From Cricetomys ansorgei (lineage: Eukaryota > Chordata > Mammalia > Rodentia > Nesomyidae), in the NCBI GenBank assembly GCA_026225945.1, contig JAMJFZ010000087.1, positions 62,001 to 126,000 on the forward strand: a DNA stretch of 64,000 nt, in the 5' to 3' direction. The number at the start of each line of letters is the position of its first letter. The first letter of the stretch is position 1. The notes under the pieces were generated by a model. That model ran no database searches. It was not told where the DNA came from and worked only from the letters and a program-made list of their open reading frames with translations. Position numbers and translations under genes: made by a program. Positions 12,492 through 24,458 of this stretch are shown in pieces.

Positions 12492-14654
12492 TCCCTTTCT
12501 TTCCAGGACATACAGAATTATTAGTATCAATAAAAAACAAAATTTCTGTTTACCCCTACAATACTAGATCATGACAACAGTTTATGTGATTTTCACTTGA
12601 TCATTGAAACAATTTACATAGTAAATTTTTCACAATATAGAATATTAGTAGCGTGGGAATTATGGCCACATTTCTTTCATTATAATTATGGTAATGTATG
12701 AAATCAATTCCATTTTCAGTTAGTAGCATCTAGCAAACATTTATTATCATTCTAGATTCTGTATTTTAAGGCCAAACAATAATTATTTGGAGCAGAGACT
12801 TGTACTTAGTACTTTGTACACACTTGTTTATAAAGGAATTCTTAATTTAATTTCATATTTTGTGGATTCCAAATTTAGAAAAACAAAACAAATGGTTTCT
12901 AAGTTCACTCAGCAGTAGGTGGATGGATAGTATATTCACACATGCTAAAAGAACAGGAAGAAGTTTCAGCTTTCTTGAGCTCTTAATATTCTTTGATGGT
13001 TTTTACAACAAAGTGAAAAAAACCCTCATATGTAGAATGAATAACATTGATGATCTACTGAATTGTATGCACAATCAACTAACATTTGGTTCCAGTTATC
13101 CCCCAAACAACTTAGACAATTATCCTCTGCCCAATGCTGTTTAAAATATGCATCATCCTACCAAAAGGCTCTAAACTTACTAATATCCTATGGGCTCTCC
13201 AATATTATACCTCTTTTCAAAAAGGCCTTTGCCATACCTGCCGATTTCACAGAAGCCCAAATATTCACCTCTATGAAAAGGGTATTAAGAATGAATCCAT
13301 CTCAAAAGAAGGCCTAAGATATCCCCCTTCAAATATTAGGGGCTGTACAGAGTACACTTCTACAAAATTAAGGTTGACACCTGCCCAGGCTTAGCAAGAG
13401 AGTTTCAGAATTTCCCCCATCTAAACAAGAGTGTTTTAAATATCCTTTATGCAAAGGGAGGTCTGATCTTTTTCTAATTTGTAAAAGTAATAAGGCCAAG
13501 CATTTGTCTTCAAGAGATCCTCACATTTTTCACCTCTGACAAAGAGTCTGTGGCAATGTGGAAATTCTTCCCCCCACTCTCTCTTTCTTTCTCTCTCTCT
13601 CGCTCCCTCCCCTGAGAAGGGTTTCAATAATTATCCTACAAAATGGCAACAGCCATTTTAAATCTATTAAAATTTGATCAAATCTCATTCCATTTCTGCA
13701 ATGAGAAATACCCAAAAAGTTCTATAAACTGGGAGATCAACATTAGCTAGAGCCCATTTATCACATTCTCAGTGGATATTTGGATATTTTTAATTCCTTC
13801 AACGGTCTCTGACATTGCCTACAATTACAGAATGGAGCTTCATATCTATTGCCTCACATGCAGTTAATTTCAAACATTCTCATTTTTAAAGGGAGCTTGA
13901 ACATTTTCTCCTCTCCACAAAACCGGGTGAAAAAAAGAGGTTTCATAATGTTATCAGATCACAATGACGTAAATCTACACTCCAAGCCCAAATGGTCTTT
14001 TCTCTGCGTTTCCTGCACAGGGAGGGCTCACACAAAACAATGTGACAAATATTATATTTACCTTACTCTACAATCCTACAGAACTCACAAATTTGCATAA
14101 TCTTCATAAAAATCATAGGCAATTCCAAATATAGGAGAGATGGCTCAGTATCTTATTTATGAAGAGGGCTGTAACATCTTCCCAACATGACCAAGGGAGA
14201 AGACACAAGACACTCCTATACAAGCAGCTATAGACCATACCCTTATGTGCAGCAAAAGAACTTTACAATATACTTAATATACATTATGAAATTTATGACC
14301 CTGTGCATCTCCTTAGGCATTTCTGTAGACTGCTGCAGTTTCTTCTAAGGTAGCTCTAGCAGGAACCACATATACATGAAGGTCTTCAGAGTCTTCCCAT
14401 CCCTGTGTTGGGGATTTGTGCCCATTCTATGTAGATGACTGTATTTCAAGCAAATTCCTAGCATTCCTCAATGCCTCCCAGAAAATTTCCATCTGCCTAA
14501 GAGGTACAGATAAGGAATAAAGAACCAAAAAGGGAGTGCTAGAATCTTTCAAAAACACCCTTGGTTTCTTGAGACTAGAGAATTGTACAACAAATGATGT
14601 CATATCTTCCACATCTTTTGAAGCATTCTGGAATCTAGCACACAAGCAAAAGTG

Positions 14655-16076
14655 GTGGTTGGATATCCCCATCTAGCTGTGAATTGGATTAAAAATTTAC
14701 CAAATATAAGCAAGGGGCTGCATGTGAGCCCTTATTTTCACAAGTCACTCAGACCTTTGCAATTCTCCCAAGGGTCTCTGACACTGTCCATACATGTAGA
14801 AAAAAGTAATCAACATTCTCTCTAATATGCAGAGCATGTCACATAGAAAAATTCTGGAAAAGTAGGGGCATATGTTACAATATAAACAAAAGGATATTCA
14901 ATGATGCAACCCATGTACAAGGAGGCTTCAATATATCTAGTACAGATAAAGATATATTCAAGATATCAGAAGTATCTAGCAACACATTTTCTCCACAAGA
15001 AGTCCTCATACCTAACATCTAAGATAGGGACCTTCATCTTATTTTCCTTTTAGGCCTTTTTAACATTCCATGCCTTTGGGAAAGATGGTGAACCTTTGAT
15101 TCATAAGGATGAGTTCTTAACATATTATAAACATGAACAAGAGACAATCTGATATTCCCAGTGTGACTCATGGAATCAAGTCCTGATCAGTCCTTTACCT
15201 GTAGCTTTATATGTATACAAAAGGATTTTCAAAGTTCTTCACAAACACAAGAGGACTTAGGATTCTTTTCATGTGTGCAGTATTCTTTGTCTTACCAGTA
15301 CCTTTCTGGAAGGAAGTCTTAGAATAACCACCTGAACACACAGATCTGAAAATCTACATTCTATTCAAAGGCCTAACAGAGATTCTAGCTCCACAGAGTG
15401 GAGGAGTTGGATATGGGCCATTCTTTCACAAGTCACTCAAATCTTTGCAATTCTCCCAAGGGTCTCTGACACTGTCTATACATGTAGAATACAGTTATCA
15501 ACATTCTTTCGAATATACAGAGCATGTCACATAGAATAGTTCTTGAAAACTACGGGTCCTAAGTTACAATGTAAACAAAAGGATATTCAATAAGGCAACC
15601 CATGTACAAGGAGGTTTCAATATATCAACTACAGATCAAAATATCTTCAAGATATCAGAAGATTCTAGCAACACATTTTGTCCGTAAGAAGTCCTCATAT
15701 CTAACATCTAAGAAAAATTGAACCTTTATCGTATTCTTCCTTTTTGGTCTTTGGAAAAGATGTTGAACCTTTGAATCATAAGGATGGGTTCTTAACGTAT
15801 TTTACACATGACCTAGAGAGAATGGGCTATTCCCAGTGTGACTCAGGGAATCAAGGCATGATCAGTCCTTCACCTATAGTTATAGATGTGTACGAAATAT
15901 TTTCAAAGTTATTCACAAACACAAGAGGACAAGTGTTCTTTCCATGTATTCAATATTCCTTTTCTTACCAGCTCCTCACTGTCAGGAGCCATAAGAAGAA
16001 CCACCACAACACACTGAACTGAAAATCTACATCCTATTCAAGGGCCTAACAGAGATTCTAGCTCCACAGAGTGGTT
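14655..16076. repeat. nested tandem duplication (~0.69 kb x 2) inside array copy 2
   Basis: Two adjacent units, about 14,655-15,403 and 15,404-16,076, share a series of landmarks: CACAAGTCACTCA at 14,739 and 15,427 (offset 688), and GATTCTAGCTCCACAGAGTG at 15,381 and 16,054 (offset 673). Copy 1 of the array has this stretch only once (about 7,605-8,262). The duplication therefore occurred after, or only in, copy 2. Confidence 0.85.
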
Positions 16077-16145
16077 CCTAGGAGCTTATTCAACTAACCT
16101 GAAATCTACTGAAAGTTTGACATCCATCCAAGGGCTGATGTGTGA

Positions 16146-16150
<5 letters not shown>

Positions 16151-16191
<41 letters not shown>
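16151..16191. repeat. (CA)n microsatellite, ~20 units
   Basis: A pure CA run inside array copy 2, at the position homologous to the shorter run at 8,336-8,361. Confidence 0.95.
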
Positions 16192-19100
16192 GACTTTTGG
16201 ATTAATCAAAAGTGTTCAGAGTTCTTGGAGTATGGACAGTGCACAAAAGAGGATGTATCAACTTCCCATTTTTCATTGAGGTTTTGAGATCCTGATCATA
16301 TAAATAAACAAGCCTGAAAAATTTCAAAGTTGTCCAATGGGCTCCGGACGCTGCTGCATCTGAACAAGATGATGGAGCCCCTTCATCCTAGGAACCAAGT
16401 TGTCTCATAATTTTTCAGTTCCTATAGTGGCCTTGGAACTAACCATATATGCAAAATGGAATTGCATACCTAAGGACTCACATGCACAGGACCTCAGATT
16501 TTCTCCTTAATGCAATTGTGACCCACAAACGTTACTCTTCCATGAAAATAAGACTGAAATAGGCACCCTTGTGAAATGGGTCTTTAATACTTTACCATTG
16601 AATCACAATAGCTTCAATCAACAATTTGTTGACCAAGAAGGCAATATATATGTGCTTCCTAATCAGCGAGACTTCAAAATCTACAAATCGAACATACAGT
16701 ATCTTGTTCTTACCCTTCCTTCTGTCAAGTCTCTTGACATTCTCTTATCATTGAAAAAGGACTGTGAAATATCCAAGTACATAGGAAGAGTCCAAGACTT
16801 TTATTCATGGAGAAGAGGATGTGAAACAGTACATACTTGACTCAAAAGCAGCCCACAATTACACAATGATATAATCTTAGACATAACTGCAAGGGCTGTT
16901 CCAGGTTTGTGCATATACATCAGAAGATGTGGAGGCCCTGCACCTGTGAATGCCACTCAGGAATACCATCACATCTTCTTGATGTGCCTTGGCAAGAAAA
17001 GACATGCCCACCTGGTCTAGAAAACCTTCCCATACTTGTGAGGTGGTCTGCTGACATTCCACATTTATGGGAGTGTTCTGGGAGATTTTAGGGCTTTTTG
17101 AGGATTTTCTCAATATTGCCAAAAGGATGAAGTAACAGGACTGATTTATACAGGAGGATTTAGGATCTTTCACAAACATCTCTTCTTCAGGATAGAAGAA
17201 TACAGAAAGATGACATTTCTCCAATGATTGTTAACAGGATTCTGGTAGTGTTCCCATATATGTCAGTGAACCTGGAGGAGGTGTGGAAACTAGGAGCACC
17301 AGCACACTGCTCAGACCTCCACTTCATGTGCACCAGGGTTTGTTGGACCTTGCAATTTTTCCAAGTGCTTCTGTCACTGATCATACCAGCAAAATGGTTT
17401 TTTCTACCTACACTTCATATGCCGTGGTACAGCCCATTGGTACTTTGCCACTCAGCAAAAAAGGTAAGGAGATACTTTTATGTGTGAAAACCCTTCCAGA
17501 TTTCAACCACTGGAACCGCCTGTCATGGCAAGTGACATACTGGGCAATGAAATATGTATTGCTTAATATCTGGTGTTTTTACATATACAGTAGCTCCTCA
17601 GATGCTCTCTTGATGATAAAGTCTGACACCCCCAATCCAGAGACATGTTTGATTACATAAGGATACCCATCTATTAGCCTTATCCTATAATCCAGCTGTG
17701 TCACATTTACAATGCATACCTCAAAGACCAAGATTATCTCTCAATCCTTTAATACTGTTACATTTAAGGTGGGACTTAAAGGCCTTACAAAAGTGACCTA
17801 TGTTTGTTGCCAGAGTACTGTGGAAGCATACAAGAACCCCTACACGGCAACTTCTGTCTTCTAAGATGGCACTGCTAAAGAGCAGTGAGCTGAGGTACAT
17901 TATGAGGGAGAAGACATCTTCATCATAGATTTACATAAAACCAACACCTGCAGATAATAAGAACTGCCAAGGCTTAGGCAACCCTTACCCCAACAATATA
18001 TAACACAATTATTTTAATGTTATGTAAGCAGAACAAGAAATAAACTCCCACAACAAAACGGATCTCACTCAATCTCCTTCTAGCAAGGAGGTGCATATGT
18101 TACAATGTTCACAAAACACATCCAAACAGGCATTCTGCAAACAATATGGGTTCAATATAGCCTCCTTAGATCAACACAGCTTACAACTGGACTCTCCTGC
18201 CCTAAGTGGACTCATACCTAAAATTTCAGATAAATATGTTCTTAAATTGAATCTTCCTTCTTTTGAATCTCTAGAAATTGTGAATCTCTAGAATTTACTC
18301 TATATACAAGAAGGGTACGTGAAAGTTTCAAACATGACATTGATGCTTGTGATGACATTTTGATATGCTACACTCATGATCTAGGAAAAATGTGGAATTT
18401 CCAATGTAACCTAGGATTTCAAGAACCTACATGAGGAGTTTTGGACCCGTCCATATCTCTCTAATGTGTTGTTGCAATTCTGTCACATGTAGACAGATAA
18501 TTTTGCATCTGGGTGTGGGTATCTGTTATTTAACAGTTTCTATTTGGCTAGAGCTCTTTAAGGATAATAATTATACACATATACATATGTCCTTAACTCC
18601 TACCGAAGGGGCTAGTAGTGTTTCTGCATCCACAAATAAAGTGGTTACTTCATGCTTATCAATATGAATGATAAGGAGCATTCCAGAACCCTGCCATCTG
18701 TTCAATATAGCCTCCTTATACTTGTGAGTCTCTAGAATTTTTCACGTTTTCTTGGGATTACATTGTTCCACAAAACCTACATTAAAGATGAGATGGTGTC
18801 TTTAATATTTGCTAAATGGGTACTCCAGTGTTACCCTTATACACAACCAGCCTGGAAATCCTCTGAAATGTACAAGTCTTGGTAGAGCCTGCCTGATTTG
18901 CACAAGTGACTGGACCATCTTCATCATTTGCACCAAAATCTCTTGGATCTTGCTAGTTCACAATTTTTATAATGATACTATGGATTTCACATCTATCTCC
19001 ATCAAAATCAGGAGATCTCACAATTCTCCACCTAGAAAAAGGTTGGCATATGACTTTCTTTAAAAAAAAAAGGCAGAATGAAAGAGGCTTCTTGAGTACA

Positions 19101-21399
19101 AGGAGACTTGAGTATATCAACAACAGATCATGATTGCTTGCACCAATACTCTGCTGATCCAAAAAGGTTATCTTCCGTTCCTGGATGTCCTTACAAAACT
19201 TACACCTAATCAATGGTATCTTGACCTTGACTTTAGGTTTCTAAAAGTCTCTAGAACTTCTCTTATCTTTGTGAAAGGCACACAAAACTTCCACACATTC
19301 AGAAAGTTTCCAAGCACTTCTATTCATGAAAGAGTGACTTTACTTGATCCAGAAACTCAGGGACAACTCTCTCCTACACAAAGATATGTACACACTTCCA
19401 CATCCCTTCAAATGGTCTTTTGTTGATACTTTATATATATCAGGCTATACATTGCCACCTGCATCCATGGAACCATCTCTGTGGCCTACCAGTTCATCTT
19501 CTGAAGAGGCTTTTGTAAGATTCACATGTACATGAGGGTCAACAGGAACTTCTCATCCTAGTGACTCCACAATAACAAAGGCTGTATTGGGAGACTCCCA
19601 AGTTGCAGCAGAGGCTCAAGGAATCCTGTTATCTGTGCCAGTGCTACAGTAACAGGAAACTACTACAGGGGAATCTTTAGGGTTTTTTACAAGCTCTTGG
19701 TTTCCTGGCCCTAAAAACCACTACTTAGAAGCTCATCTAATCTTCAACCCTTCACAAAGGCATCTTTGCTCTGGCACACATGTACAAGTGGCTTTGGTTT
19801 CTTTACAATTTGGTAATTTGACTCTGGAAACTTACAAATTTTCACAAGTGTCTGTGGTTCTTTCATCCGCACTCTGGTCTCATGAGAGTTTGCCTTTCAG
19901 TACTTGTCTTCTGATACTGTCTGTACCTGCCTATTGGAATTTACAACCTATTATTTCTTATTCAGAGGACATTACAGAGTCTTCTTTTACACATGTGGCC
20001 CATGTGTAAGAAAACAGAGCTGTGAGACTACTACTAAAATTTGACACTGAGGCTAGTTTCTAAATCCACACAGGTTTTACTAGGTGCTTATCGAAATAAC
20101 AAATAGTTTTCTGAAAGTATGTCATGTGTCTAATGGGTGCTGTCAGAGTAAACATGTACCTGTGATGCTTTAGAATATATCACATGTGATAAATTCTCTG
20201 CATCTGAGTAGCTATATTAAATATTACCTGACATCTTCCACATATGTTAAAGTGGTTAGTTAAATTTCCCTTTAATACCAGTAGCCCTGGCATCTCTCCA
20301 ACCTTCCCAAAGAGTTGAGTAAGATCCTGTTTCTGAAAAAGTGGCTGGAGCCACTTAGTCATTTGCAACAGGATATCTAGGAAATTTACTCTTTATTCTT
20401 TATTCTACTCTTGCATTCTCCCTATCTACAGAGTGGAGATTCATGCCAACCCTGTCACATGCTACAAACCTCAGAAGTTCTCATTAGTATATACCCCATG
20501 CATTTCAATTCTACAAAAAGTAGATTGAAAAAGCCACCTTTATACTGCAAGAGAAACTATATTGGATGTTGTCTGAGCAAGGAAGTAAAGAGAAAATAAA
20601 GGATAGGAAAACGAAGATATGAGAGTACTGTTAATATATACCAAAATATACACAGATACCCTGTTTCTCAATTGCTAAGCTCAAGTCTTAAAAAGACACT
20701 AAAAATTCACAGATATATTCACATAATAAACATTTAAAGATGGGCTCTATTAAGGTTCTCTGTAGAAACTACCAAATGATACGAATTAATCACTTTAACT
20801 CAAAGCAAATATACAACTATGTGAAATTTGCATTTTAGTTTATATGAAGCCAATATTGACAAGAATTGGAAATGGATTCATAGAAATTCCTAAATCAAGC
20901 CTAGACAGGAAAAAAATGTTGTATACTAGTAGACAGATGTTTCTAAAATTACAATTATTTTGAAGACGTGTAGATATCATAGAGACACTACTGCACCAAA
21001 TAATCTCATTGTTGTTCCAAACCTGGAATTTGAAACAAAAAATTGAAATGTAAGAGGCTATTTCCACTACAATGAGAAGATAGTTGGAAATCTATGAATA
21101 TATTTTGGAAAAGGTTATAGGAATTCTCAAGAATAAATCACATCATAGGATTCAATTTGAAATTGGTCATATAGATTTCACATTTACACTTAGCCTCAAT
21201 AATGTATTAATATAGTAGATCCGTCTATTTTCAAATTGAATTTATATTTTTTTGTACTTGGAATTTTTTCTAATATAAACAAAAAATGCATGCATTGCTA
21301 ATTTACCCATGACAATGTTGGATGTCATTACAGTCATGAAATGCCTGTTCTTCAGAATGTAATCCACTTAAACACAATTGGTACTATTAAATTTATTTT

Positions 21400-21775
21400 C
21401 TATTCCATTCATACTTTATTACTGTGATGAAAAAACATTGCCAATGTAATTTATACCTGAAAGCAACTTGTGTTGGTTTAGAGTGTTGGAATTCATGACG
21501 ATTTTGGGAAGCAATATAGCTAATAGGCTGAGAAGTCGCTGGAGCAATAACTGAGAAAATATATCTTGAAATATAACCACAAGACACAGAGATGTAATTG
21601 GCCATGGTTTATAATTTTGAAGCCTCAGACTTCAACCTTCCCCAGGTACCTCCTTCAAGCCTATGCCTATACAATTTTGTTAACATATCTTCTGAATGTG
21701 GCCCAGGTGTTCAAAGATATGAATGTTTGTTGTCCATCTTATTCAAACCACCACACAGAAAATTTTTCTTTGTTA
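21400..21775. mobile_element. old interspersed rodent element, family not named
   Basis: The segment resembles a very common rodent middle-repetitive sequence whose distal part ends in CATTCAAACCACCACA; here TTCAAACCACCACACA is at 21,744-21,759. The stretch from TGGAGCAATAACTGAG onward follows the same order as the remembered family text. A shorter relative lies at 53,140-53,275. I cannot name the family reliably, and the strand is not assigned. Confidence 0.5.
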
Positions 21776-23586
21776 TGTAAATTGTAGAAACATATTTTCT
21801 TTTCTAAATTACTTGAGTTTATTATGAGCAGAAAATACATTATCTTAAGAAATAGAATAATTTGTTGAAATAGAATAGATATAAATAAATGACTTGATTG
21901 AAAAAATATAATAGTCAATTCCCATGAGTATAGATTTTTACTTATTATGCTTCTACTTACAAGACTGATGTTTTCATTTAGGACATGGGTCTGCAAATCA
22001 AAACAAAAATGATAACTTAATTGATTTTTAGTCCCGATTTCTCAACGTTACATTGGAATTAAAAAGAAATCAATGAGCTCTTCTGGAGTCAGGTTATTTT
22101 ACACTGAAGAACAGTGATTTTCCTGCTTGGGAGACATTTTGAATATTTATAAAAGGAATTGATAATTTCCTGTTTCTGTACAAATATTCATTCCAGGATT
22201 CATCAGTGATACTTTCTCCTTATGCTGAGTTATTTAGAAGCATAAAAGAGATTTCCATTAGAATATTACCCACATTGTGAATTGATTAAACTTTGCTGTC
22301 AGTTGTTAAATCCTAACACATCTTTCCCCAAAATGAGAAAAGGGAGGACCCTCAGAATATGAGCTCAGAATACATGTGAATGTCTCATACACACCATCAT
22401 GCTACTTGTTCAGTTTTTATACTAAGGCAAATATTAGAGATAATTTCTACTACAATATTTTCATTCCAAAGATGTGATTATTTGAAGCCAAATCAGGGCA
22501 CTGTAATATTTTTACCTGATATTTGGAAGTATCCCATTAACATATCTTTCTATGTTACCTGTCTCTCCCTGAAATGTAGTTCCCATATGTTGGTGTTCTT
22601 TATGAAAAATTAGAATATGAAGTTCTTTTTACTTGGCACACTTAATTTATTCATATATTCAAAAAGACTATAAATTCATGAACACTTTAAATACTCCTAT
22701 TGTTTTCTCAGAATAATTGTAAAACCTAATATCAATATATAGATTTAATATCAGGATCATTATAATTATTGTACAGATGAGCTGGTGAATTGAGAAAATA
22801 TTAAGGCTAAATGTTGACTTTTATTATTTAGGATCTTTTATCTGGACAAATGAATCTAAAGAAAAGTTAACATTAAATTGAACAAATTAGCTTTGTCACT
22901 CTTTAAATAGTTATAAGGACATAGAATTATAGTTATTGGGATTGTTCATTCATGATGACTGCCACCAATTAACTGATATTTGTAGATATATACCATGAAA
23001 AGAGTACAAGAACATCAGTGAGTTCTAATTGGTTACTGCCTTCTGGTACCAATTCATATTCTAAGGATTGTGTGTTATTTATTTCAAGACAGTTATATCT
23101 ACCAAGGAGGAAGTGTATACCTATTGCATAGGCAATGCAAGATTCTTCCTTAGTCATGATAATGTATGAAAACACATGAGTGTTTAGATTTCTGCATTAC
23201 TATATTTAATGCACAGAAATTACAGAAAAAAAGTTTTCTTCTAAGTAAAAGCTAGGTAGCATGTTTCTCATATATCAAATTACATGAACTTACCCATTTC
23301 TACAGTCACATGCGTGGGATAATCCAAGTAATTTTGATAATCAAAACTTAATAAGATGATGTTTCCTGACACAGAATACACTTTTATAAATACAGGAAGT
23401 GGCACTGAGAAAAAAAAATGTACATCAGTATATCACAAGATTCCTTCTCCTTTTTACTTTGAGTTATAATATTTTTAACACTATTGACATATTGACTCAT
23501 ACTGGTTTTGGAAATGATATCATATCTCAAAGAAAACAGTATTTCATTTGAAAACACAGGTCATTGTAAATTTCCAAACTCATCTA

Positions 23587-23628
23587 ATAATATTAATTTT
23601 TAATAATAATTAATTATTAATTAAAAAA
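23587..23628. repeat. AT-only low-complexity tract with palindromic TAATTA motifs
   Basis: About 40 bases almost entirely of TAAT/ATTA motifs, able to form short hairpins. No function is implied. Confidence 0.8.
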
Positions 23629-24319
23629 TTAATTTTGATTCCTACATTTACATACATGTAACAGAACTTTACTAGACTCAGGTTTCTAGTTTACCATGGT
23701 TTGATACTCATTTCTATGGAAGAGAGAAATAACTGAAGCTAATGTAATACCAAAAGGAAGCTGAATCCTCTATAATATCCTGAATTACTTAGTCATTAAT
23801 AACAATTATTTACAGCCAGGAACAGATGTATATAACAAAATGAAGTACATTCAATGTTAAGACAGTTCAAAAGTTACCTATTAGCTATTAAAGACATTCT
23901 AGCTATAAATGACAGTTGACATTTTGGTACTGGAATATAAAACCTAGATTTGACATGTGTTTGGTGAATAATCAGGCTGTGTAACTTGTACTATAGCCTT
24001 TAAAAGAATTTATTCCAGACAATTACTTGATAAAATTTGCATTTTTTATAAAATAGTCAAAGGTGAAAGGGATGCATAATTGCTTATTTTCCTTCATATT
24101 TTTAAATATGTCCTGTAGTATTATGTGCACCAACATTCTGTACTCAGATTAATAATCCATGCACATATAAATTTATTTAATAGGTTATTGTCTTTATGGT
24201 AGATATCACTTAATGATAAAACTTACATTGATATTTGCTCTAAAATTATAATATGAAATTACAACTGTAAAGTTTAATAGAAATTTAATTCTAAGACAAA
24301 TTCTTTTTTTGGTATTTTT

Positions 24320-24458
24320 GAGATAGAGCTTCTCTACTATAACTCTGGCTGACTGAGAATTCACTCTGTAGGCCAGGTTGGTCTGGAACTGACAGATATC
24401 TTCTTGTCTCCATCTCCCAAGTGCTGGGATTAAAAGCATGTACCACTATCCCCCGCCT
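24320..24458 (-). mobile_element. B1 SINE
   Basis: This is the reverse complement of B1: GAGATAGAGCTTCTC (tail side), GGCCAGGTTGGTCTGGAACT, CCCAAGTGCTGGGATTAAA and the CACTATCCCCCGCC head at the high-coordinate end. It is nearly full length with moderate divergence. Confidence 0.93.

Larger units (their letters stand above)
11384..13092. repeat. 1.7-kb duplicated segment A, copy 1
   Basis: Nearly the whole segment aligns, in the same orientation, to 35,533-37,267 at roughly 85% by eye, including a shared B1 and a GA-rich tract. Homology starts at CTTAATAAAAATAT and ends at CTAACATTTGGTTC. On the left it abuts the end of array copy 1 and on the right the start of array copy 2, so it sits at the array junction. 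It contains no long open frame. It could be an uncatalogued mobile element, or a non-mobile segmental duplicate. Confidence 0.75.
13092..20590. repeat. diverged ~29-bp tandem array, higher-order copy 2 plus extension
   Basis: The segment from 13,092 to about 19,236 aligns end to end with copy 1 (about 5,936-11,384). Paired landmarks include TATGCATCATCCTACCAAAA (6,000s and 13,150s), the CT tract, the CA microsatellite and AAAGGTTGGCATATGACTTT near 11.2 and 19.0 kb. Copy 2 is about 0.7 kb longer because of an internal tandem duplication. Beyond 19.24 kb the same ~29-bp texture continues without a copy 1 partner and fades near 20.6 kb. The open frames are short and not conserved between copies, so protein coding is unlikely. 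Confidence 0.8.
20591..24315. other. AT-rich anonymous DNA
   Basis: Apart from the interspersed element noted at 21.4-21.8 kb and a low-complexity TAAT tract at 23,587-23,628, nothing was recognised. The open frames are short and overlap on both strands. Confidence 0.55.

Noticed and set aside
17283..17660. 125-codon plus-strand frame in the array as a coding repeat
   Set aside because: The homologous stretch of copy 1 (about 9,480-9,840) does not keep the same frame open. Unit lengths of 27-32 bp would also shift frame continually.
5640..20590. Zinc-finger array, given that 28-29 bp is close to one third of the 84-bp finger unit
   Set aside because: No Cys/His spacing or linker-like codons were seen on either strand, and no 84-bp step stands out over 29 bp.
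5640..20590. CRISPR-like array, because short spaced repeats recur every ~29 bp
   Set aside because: There are no identical repeats separated by unique spacers; whole units diverge together. The genome is mammalian by its SINEs and LINEs.
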